DNA of 64,000 nt from Streptomyces regalis (lineage in GTDB: Bacteria; Actinomycetota; Actinomycetes; Streptomycetales; Streptomycetaceae): positions 62,001-126,000 of the forward strand of contig NZ_LLZG01000115.1 in the NCBI RefSeq assembly GCF_001509475.1, given 5' to 3'. The notes beneath the pieces are model-generated. The model did not search any database. It was not told where the DNA came from and worked only from the letters and a program-made list of their open reading frames with translations. The position numbers and the translations under genes were made by a program. Below, one piece after another: positions 59,468 through 64,000 of this stretch. The number at the start of each line of letters is the position of its first letter. Positions within the stretch are counted from its first letter, which is position 1.

Positions 59468-61259
59468 CCTCCGTCTCTCCGAGACGATCTCACCCTTCGG
59501 CGTGGGAGCGATCGTCGATGTCCGAGGCGAATCCCTCATGGCACCGGATACGTCCTGGTGGGACAAGAAGTTCGCCCACGAGATCAGCTGTGAGCGCCTG
59601 ATGGCCCGCCTCGGGGCCGGTGTCCTGAGGCAACCGCCGGCACACGCGGGTCCTGCCGGCAAGGACACTCCCGCGCTGCCCTATTGGCGCTTTCCCGCAT
59701 GGCGATTCTGCGAGCGTTGCGACAAGGTCTCGATGCTGACCGGGAAAAAGAAGGGAAAGTGGAGCAACACTTGCGAATGTGGTGGCCAGTTGGTGCCCAT
59801 GCGCTACATCGCGGTCTGCGAAAAGGGCAGCCATGTACAGGACATCCACTGGTTCCAGTGGGCGCATCGGGGGCGTGCGGCGAGTCTGAGCGAAGCAGTT
59901 CGCTTCTGCCGTGACTACAAGTCGCTCAGGTTCCGCAAGCTGGCCAGCCGCGGCGAGGGCCTCGCGTCACTGGTCGTCCAGTGCTACGGGTGCGGGAATT
60001 CACGCAGCCTTGCTGAACTCGTGGCGAAGGGCGCCCTGCATCGGGACGGGATCCGTTGCGGTGGGCGACAGCCCTGGGAGCCGGAAGAGTCCGTCAAGAC
60101 GCCTTGTTCGTACGAGTTGGTCGCCGTGCAGCGCGGTGCCACGGGCAACTACATCGCCGAAAGGATCTCGGCTCTCGACATACCGGAAGAACGCCCTCAG
60201 TCCGAAGAAGTCGCTGACAAGATCCGTGGTCACATGCTCTTCGAAAGAGTGGTGACGGACAACGGCGGTCCCCAGTCGGAATTGCTTGCAGGGTTGATTG
60301 CCGAGGATCTCGGAGTGGCGCCGGAAACCGTCCTTGCCGTCGCCGCAGGGGAGGAAAGCACTGCGGACGAGATGCTCCTCGACCTCAAGGACGGTGAGTG
60401 GGCAGCGTTTCTGAAGAAACTCGACGAAGGACGCGACGGCACGGGTAGTGACTTTGTCGTGGACGGCCGGAGCCTCGAAGGGGTCGTAGGACCGGAGAGC
60501 CTGCTCAGCAAGATCGCCGGAATCGGGCAGGTGCGTCGGGTACGGGAGGTCCGTGCTCTGCGCGGATTTCGGCGCCATGATGCGGAAGCAGCGATGATCA
60601 ACGCCGATCTGGGGACGAACCGGCGATATCGGCCCACCTATCCGGCAATCGAGCTGTTCGGAGAGGGCATCTTCCTGCGCTTCGACGAGAAGAAGCTCGC
60701 TGAATGGGAAGCACAGCCAGGGGTACAGGCACGCGCGCGCATTCTCAAGGAGCGTAGGGCCGACTCTCCGTGGGCCGGCCGCCTCAATGTGCCTGAGCCC
60801 AGGTACATCGCACTGCACACGCTGGCGCACCTGCTCATACGCCGCCTGGCCTTCGCAAGCGGCTATGCGTCCGCCGCTCTGCAGGAACGGATCTACGCCA
60901 ACTCCGACCGTACGGACAAGACGGCCGGGGTCCTGATCTACACTGCGGCGGGCGACGCTCAGGGAACCCTCGGCGGCCTTGTCAGGCTCGGAGAGCCCGG
61001 GAAGCTGATCCCCCTCCTGGTGGCAGCCCTGGACGACTCGGACTTCTGTTCCAACGACCCGGTCTGCATCGAGAGCGACCGGCAAGGAGCCTCGCAACTC
61101 AACCTCTCGGCGTGCCATGGCTGTTCACTGGTGAGTGAGACATCATGTGAGACCGGAAACCGGCTGTTGGACCGGCAACTGGTCCTGGGGGGAAGCGACG
61201 TGAGTGGGCTGCTCGACGACGTTCTGAAAGAGGTCCGGCGCCCAGATGACGGCTCTTGA
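59448..61259 (+). CDS. drmB: DrmB-like DUF1998 protein (DISARM)
   Basis: A 603-residue protein. Cys pairs (CERCDKVS, CECGG, CEKGSH; CYGCGN, RCGG) suggest zinc ribbons in the first 210 residues. The C-terminal DUF1998 region has LHTLAHLLIRRLAF, LIYTAAGDAQGTLGGLV and the Cys cluster ending LSACHGCSLVSETSCETGNRLLDR. DrmB works with DrmA in DISARM; in other helicase systems the same domain is fused to the helicase. GTG 59448 overlaps drmA. It is the last gene of the module; no drmC follows. Confidence 0.9.
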   Translation: MEKIRHDLRLSETISPFGVGAIVDVRGESLMAPDTSWWDKKFAHEISCERLMARLGAGVLRQPPAHAGPAGKDTPALPYWRFPAWRFCERCDKVSMLTGKKKGKWSNTCECGGQLVPMRYIAVCEKGSHVQDIHWFQWAHRGRAASLSEAVRFCRDYKSLRFRKLASRGEGLASLVVQCYGCGNSRSLAELVAKGALHRDGIRCGGRQPWEPEESVKTPCSYELVAVQRGATGNYIAERISALDIPEERPQSEEVADKIRGHMLFERVVTDNGGPQSELLAGLIAEDLGVAPETVLAVAAGEESTADEMLLDLKDGEWAAFLKKLDEGRDGTGSDFVVDGRSLEGVVGPESLLSKIAGIGQVRRVREVRALRGFRRHDAEAAMINADLGTNRRYRPTYPAIELFGEGIFLRFDEKKLAEWEAQPGVQARARILKERRADSPWAGRLNVPEPRYIALHTLAHLLIRRLAFASGYASAALQERIYANSDRTDKTAGVLIYTAAGDAQGTLGGLVRLGEPGKLIPLLVAALDDSDFCSNDPVCIESDRQGASQLNLSACHGCSLVSETSCETGNRLLDRQLVLGGSDVSGLLDDVLKEVRRPDDGS

Positions 61260-61499
61260 GTTGCCGTTCTGCGGCACGGCGGCGAATGCTTGGGGCCGGG
61301 GAAAGGCCATCCTCGGCTTCCGGAATGATGTGGTAGCCCGCCTCGCGTTCAGAGAGTCCTGACGGCAGACGCGGCAGACGATCAGAGTCTCCAGACTGCA
61401 CACGACCATCATCTGAGCCCAGGCGGGCTTGGGAACCGCCATGCATCCCAAAGGCCAGCAGGCGCCATCGCCGCATTGCTCCGAGGGATCCCTCATCAC
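61143..61499 (-). CDS. Doubtful Cys-rich small protein, partly antisense to drmB
   Basis: A 118-codon frame starts GTGATG, overlapping the stop of the ATP-binding protein by four bases (GTGA), which suggests coupling. Its first 50 residues contain five Cys (ECGDGACW-like and VCRVC). The last 40 codons run antisense into the 3' end of drmB, so the frame may be an older gene whose end was replaced when the island arrived. I do not recognise a family. Confidence 0.25.
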   Translation of the reverse strand: MMRDPSEQCGDGACWPLGCMAVPKPAWAQMMVVCSLETLIVCRVCRQDSLNARRATTSFRKPRMAFPRPQAFAAVPQNGNSRAVIWAPDLFQNVVEQPTHVASPQDQLPVQQPVSGLT

Positions 61500-62152
61500 A
61501 AGCCTCGACGCCCCATGCCTCCTGATCCCTCGATCTGCGCCTCAAAATGCGTTTGAGCACGGTCTAGGACCTCATCCGCGTCACAGCCGTGAGCGCTGAG
61601 CCAGTGGAGGAAGTCCGTGATGACGTTGACCACGACCTCCTCGGCCATCGAGATACCCAGCGCACTCGAGCTCCGCTCACAGAGCTGCTGCGAAGTCCCA
61701 TAGAGACCAATCAGCGCCTCGGCGCGGGTGACACCCGCGCCACCCACATGCCCGTTCGCCGAAGCGAGCCCCGTCGCCAGCTCGCACCACGTGACCTTCC
61801 GACCGGGCCGGAGCAGTACGCCCCACCGGTCGGCGATCGCGTCGACGAGTGCCATTCCCCGTCCGCCCTCCGCGTCGGAAGCCGCATCGAGGAGAGTGGG
61901 GAGAGCGCGCGTGTCGGGGTCGTGCACCTCGACACGCAGGTAGGGGCCGCTCATGGAGACCGCCAGTGTGGCCGGCGTGCCGTGGCCGACGTGGGTGATG
62001 ACGTTGGACACCAGCTCACTGACGCAGAGTTGAGCCGCGTCGACAACTTCGAGGAGTCCCCAGCTCCCCAGGTGCAGCCCGACGACGCGCCGCAGGTACG
62101 CCACTTCCTCGGGTTTCGCAGTGAAGCACAGCTCCCACGGCTTGCGTTGCAT
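61496..62152 (-). CDS. ATP-binding protein (GHKL, anti-sigma-type)
   Basis: A 218-residue protein: HATPase domain with N-box AAQLCVSELVSNVITH and G1 VEVHDPDTRALP, then GGRGMALVDAIADRWG, as in SpoIIAB/RsbW-like regulators of Streptomyces. The C-terminal 70 residues are an extra helical region. ATG 62152 begins MQRKPWELC. It is divergent from an XRE/DUF397 pair, a recurrent Streptomyces trio. Confidence 0.82.
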   Translation of the reverse strand: MQRKPWELCFTAKPEEVAYLRRVVGLHLGSWGLLEVVDAAQLCVSELVSNVITHVGHGTPATLAVSMSGPYLRVEVHDPDTRALPTLLDAASDAEGGRGMALVDAIADRWGVLLRPGRKVTWCELATGLASANGHVGGAGVTRAEALIGLYGTSQQLCERSSSALGISMAEEVVVNVITDFLHWLSAHGCDADEVLDRAQTHFEAQIEGSGGMGRRGL

Positions 62153-62368
62153 ACACGCTTCTCGGCTCACAAAGACCCCTCTCGTCGCAGTTGGCGCCTC
62201 GGAACGACGGAGTGTCATAGGCGCTCACGATGAGTTGCGTTGCCCACTCAGAGTGGACGCATCACATCCCTTCTTGCAATGTGCAGGAAGGGATTCCCAC
62301 TTCCGAGTGATTGGCAAGCACACCCCTTGGCGCAAGACTGAACACCCGCTACCTGAAAGAGGGTTGAG

Positions 62369-63217
62369 ATGGCCGGATCACCAACGGCGCGCCGTCGGCG
62401 CCTCTCGATCGAGCTGAAGAAGCTCCGCGAGAAGAGCGCGCTCACCTGCGCCCAGGTCGGCGAGGCCCTGGACTGGAGTGGCTCGAAGGTCAACCGTATG
62501 GAGACGGGAAGCGGCCGAGTCCAGCCGTCCGACATCGATGCCCTGTGCCGGTTCTACGGAACCAGCGACGAACTGCGCGAGTTCCTCAAGTCACTTGCCC
62601 GGCAGGCCAAGACACGCGGTTGGTGGCAGGAGCACGGCGCCGGCGTTCCCGAGTGGTTCAACATCTACATCGGCCTGGAGCAGGATGCCTCCACCATCCG
62701 CCAGTACCAGTGCGAGTTGATTCCCGGCCTCATGCAGATCGACGTCTATGCTCGCGAGCTCCACACGACCGGCGCCCACATGTCGTCCGAGGACATCGAC
62801 AGGGCCGTACGCGTACGCATGGAGCGTCAAGCCATGCTGACGCGGTCTGACGCCCCGGATGCCTGGTTCGTCGTGAACGAAGGCGCTCTGCGCCACGTCA
62901 TCGGGGATCGGGCGGTGATGCGGGAGCAGCTCGAACGTGTGCTGGAGGCCGCCGAGTTGCCCACCGTGACCCTGCAGGTCCTGCCCTTCGACGCAGGCAC
63001 GTATCCGGTCACGGGCTCATTCACCATGCTGGGCTTCCCGGCTCAGGAAGACCCGGACATCGTGTACCGGGACGGCATTACCGATGCCGTGTACCTGGAA
63101 GGCGAGCATCATGTTCGTGAGTACACCAAGGCGTTCGACGGTCTGCGAGCCGCTGCCCTGAGTCCTCAGCGCTCTGCCCAATTGATCAAGTCCGTTTTGA
63201 AGGAATACGCAAAGTGA
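62369..63217 (+). CDS. XRE-family regulator (DUF5753, Scr1-type)
   Basis: A 282-residue protein: N-terminal helix-turn-helix (LREKSALTCAQVGEALDWSGSKVNRMETG) and the C-terminal DUF5753 region (ARQAKTRGWWQEHG, YIGLEQDASTIRQYQCELIPGLMQ, VLPFDAGTYPV). In Streptomyces these are paired with DUF397 proteins and may act like antitoxin regulators. GTGA overlap with the next gene. Confidence 0.9.
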   Translation: MAGSPTARRRRLSIELKKLREKSALTCAQVGEALDWSGSKVNRMETGSGRVQPSDIDALCRFYGTSDELREFLKSLARQAKTRGWWQEHGAGVPEWFNIYIGLEQDASTIRQYQCELIPGLMQIDVYARELHTTGAHMSSEDIDRAVRVRMERQAMLTRSDAPDAWFVVNEGALRHVIGDRAVMREQLERVLEAAELPTVTLQVLPFDAGTYPVTGSFTMLGFPAQEDPDIVYRDGITDAVYLEGEHHVREYTKAFDGLRAAALSPQRSAQLIKSVLKEYAK

Positions 63218-63417
63218 GCATTGCAGAGTCCGGCGGCCATGGCGATCTGGCATGGTCCGCGTCGTCGTACAGCAACGGCGCAGGAGGCGAATGCGTCGAG
63301 TGGGCGTTGGCCAACGGCGGCATCCTCTTGCGCGACTCCAAGAATGCAGGAGGCCCGGTAGTGACCGTTGAAAGCGAGGCCTGGCGCTCCTTCCTGCAAA
63401 CCTTGAAGCACGTTTAG
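63214..63417 (+). CDS. DUF397 protein
   Basis: A 67-residue protein with the DUF397 pattern (AWSASSYSNGAGGECVEWA, ILLRDSKNAGGPVVTV, EAWRSFL). It partners the upstream XRE regulator, in a module proposed to resemble toxin-antitoxin or developmental control pairs. GTG 63214 lies in the GTGA overlap. Confidence 0.9.
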   Translation: MSIAESGGHGDLAWSASSYSNGAGGECVEWALANGGILLRDSKNAGGPVVTVESEAWRSFLQTLKHV

Positions 63418-63597
63418 TCACCATGTTGATCGCGAACCCGGACAAAGCGAAGCGCAGCGGCCGGCCGTGGGGGACGGCGTGCCGGGACTCAGCATGTTCA
63501 CCCCGCCCCAAGAACGAAGCCCACGCCAGACGCCAGCATGTAGGACACTCCTCGTAGGGCAGAGGACATTGGCGAGGACATCAAGGAGCAGACGATC

Positions 63598-63894
63598 GTG
63601 AGCGCACAGCATGCGGAAACACCCGTTCCTGCGCCGTTGCCGTTGAGGACCATCGGCGACATCCGAGCGGCGCTGCGGTCCGGGCACGGCTTCCCGGGTG
63701 ACCAGGAGTCCTTCGAAGCGGATCTTCAGCGTGCGCTGGAGACCTCGTCGGAAACCGACCTGAACGCCGTAGCGACGGTGATCGTCGACTACCGGGGCAG
63801 GATCCGTCTCTACCAGGACCCGTACTTCGACATCGCGGTGCAGGAAGGCATCGACCTCACAGCACGTCTGAAGCGGGAGGCCCAGGACCAGTGA
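63598..63894 (+). CDS. Small acidic protein (DUF6247-like)
   Basis: A 98-residue protein with an N-terminal Pro-rich segment and a helical body (IGDIRAALRSGHGF, DQESFEADLQRALETSSETD, VIVDYRGRIRLYQDP). It resembles the small actinobacterial DUF6247 proteins, a tentative match. Its stop overlaps the next start by four bases, so it forms a two-gene unit, possibly a toxin-antitoxin pair. Confidence 0.65.
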   Translation: MSAQHAETPVPAPLPLRTIGDIRAALRSGHGFPGDQESFEADLQRALETSSETDLNAVATVIVDYRGRIRLYQDPYFDIAVQEGIDLTARLKREAQDQ

Positions 63895-64000
63895 GCGGCG
63901 TGATCGCTGCCGTAACAGCGCGGGCGGCTCAGCGGGCGAAGGCTGTCGGGGCCGAGCAGGCCCTGGAGTCACTACGGCAGGAACTGGAGCAGATTCCACG
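63891..64000 (+). CDS. Partial gene cut by window end
   Basis: GTG 63891 overlaps the previous stop (GTGA). The visible 36 codons are helical and Ala/Gln-rich (MSGVIAAVTARAAQRA, EQALESLRQELEQI). The rest lies outside the window; no family can be named. Confidence 0.6.
   Translation, partial: MSGVIAAVTARAAQRAKAVGAEQALESLRQELEQIP

Noticed and set aside
46460..61259. Calling the island a standard restriction-modification, BREX or Druantia system
   Set aside because: There is no PglZ, BrxC or restriction-subunit homologue, and DrmA and DrmB are separate genes rather than a fused DruE-like protein.
61260..61500. drmC (PLD nuclease) remnant after drmB
   Set aside because: No HxK-x4-D motif is visible in any frame in this interval.

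Overview
The window is high-GC actinobacterial DNA and almost certainly comes from a Streptomyces chromosome. It carries a cslA-glxA-GH6 hyphal-tip glycan locus, class E and class F sortases, an ANTAR regulator with two TTA codons, a DasR-like palindrome in front of a chitin/cellulose-active LPMO, an XRE/DUF397 pair with an ATP-binding protein, and a 79-bp interspersed repeat of the kind common between Streptomyces genes. Many genes start with GTG and are packed with 4-bp stop/start overlaps.

Layout: 1-6.6 kb is a catabolic and uptake locus (hydroxyacid dehydrogenase, amidase, DUF3830 protein, EhuBCDA-type importer, IclR regulator). At 6.75-13 kb there are two identical tRNA-Lys(CTT) genes flanking an acyl-CoA synthetase, a DUF3592 protein, an AA10 LPMO, an SPFH protein and a C40 peptidase; the second tRNA is followed by a 68-bp duplication of its 3' half that looks like an attachment-site scar. 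At 13-19 kb a FadR-type regulator precedes cslA-glxA, which has a structured leader, with a convergent GH6 glucanase. At 19.4-22.5 kb are the ANTAR regulator, a sortase F with a secreted partner, and a HAD phosphatase. At 22.5-30.8 kb a long minus-strand array reads as 2-aminoethylphosphonate-type uptake and breakdown (FAD oxidoreductase, phosphonatase-like HAD, ABC importer, alkaline-phosphatase-fold secreted enzyme) with a GntR/UTRA regulator. At 30.8-45.8 kb are an LARTG surface protein, a 14-bp minisatellite, a ROK regulator divergent from a Gfo/Idh oxidoreductase, a FAH-family hydrolase, a second YidC, a class E sortase, a GH30 enzyme, an orphan solute-binding lipoprotein, DUF4239 and SEC-C proteins, and a DUF222-HNH nuclease.

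The most interesting part is 46.4-61.3 kb, a one-strand accessory island that reads as a DISARM-related antiphage system: a Vsr mismatch endonuclease, a C5-methyltransferase homologue whose catalytic Cys is replaced by Arg, an intact C5-methyltransferase, a 905-bp stretch with no recognisable gene, then four genes with overlapping stop/start codons. These four encode a giant GHKL(sacsin-like)-ATPase/SF2-helicase fusion, a NERD-nuclease/SF1-helicase, a DrmA-like (YprA-type) helicase and a DrmB-like DUF1998 protein. The PLD nuclease drmC of classical DISARM is absent, and the NERD protein could supply the nuclease. The expected logic is self/non-self discrimination by cytosine methylation, with helicases and nuclease attacking unmodified DNA and Vsr repairing T:G mismatches from 5mC deamination. 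The window ends in a typical Streptomyces XRE/DUF397/ATP-binding cluster and a small two-gene unit cut by the window edge.
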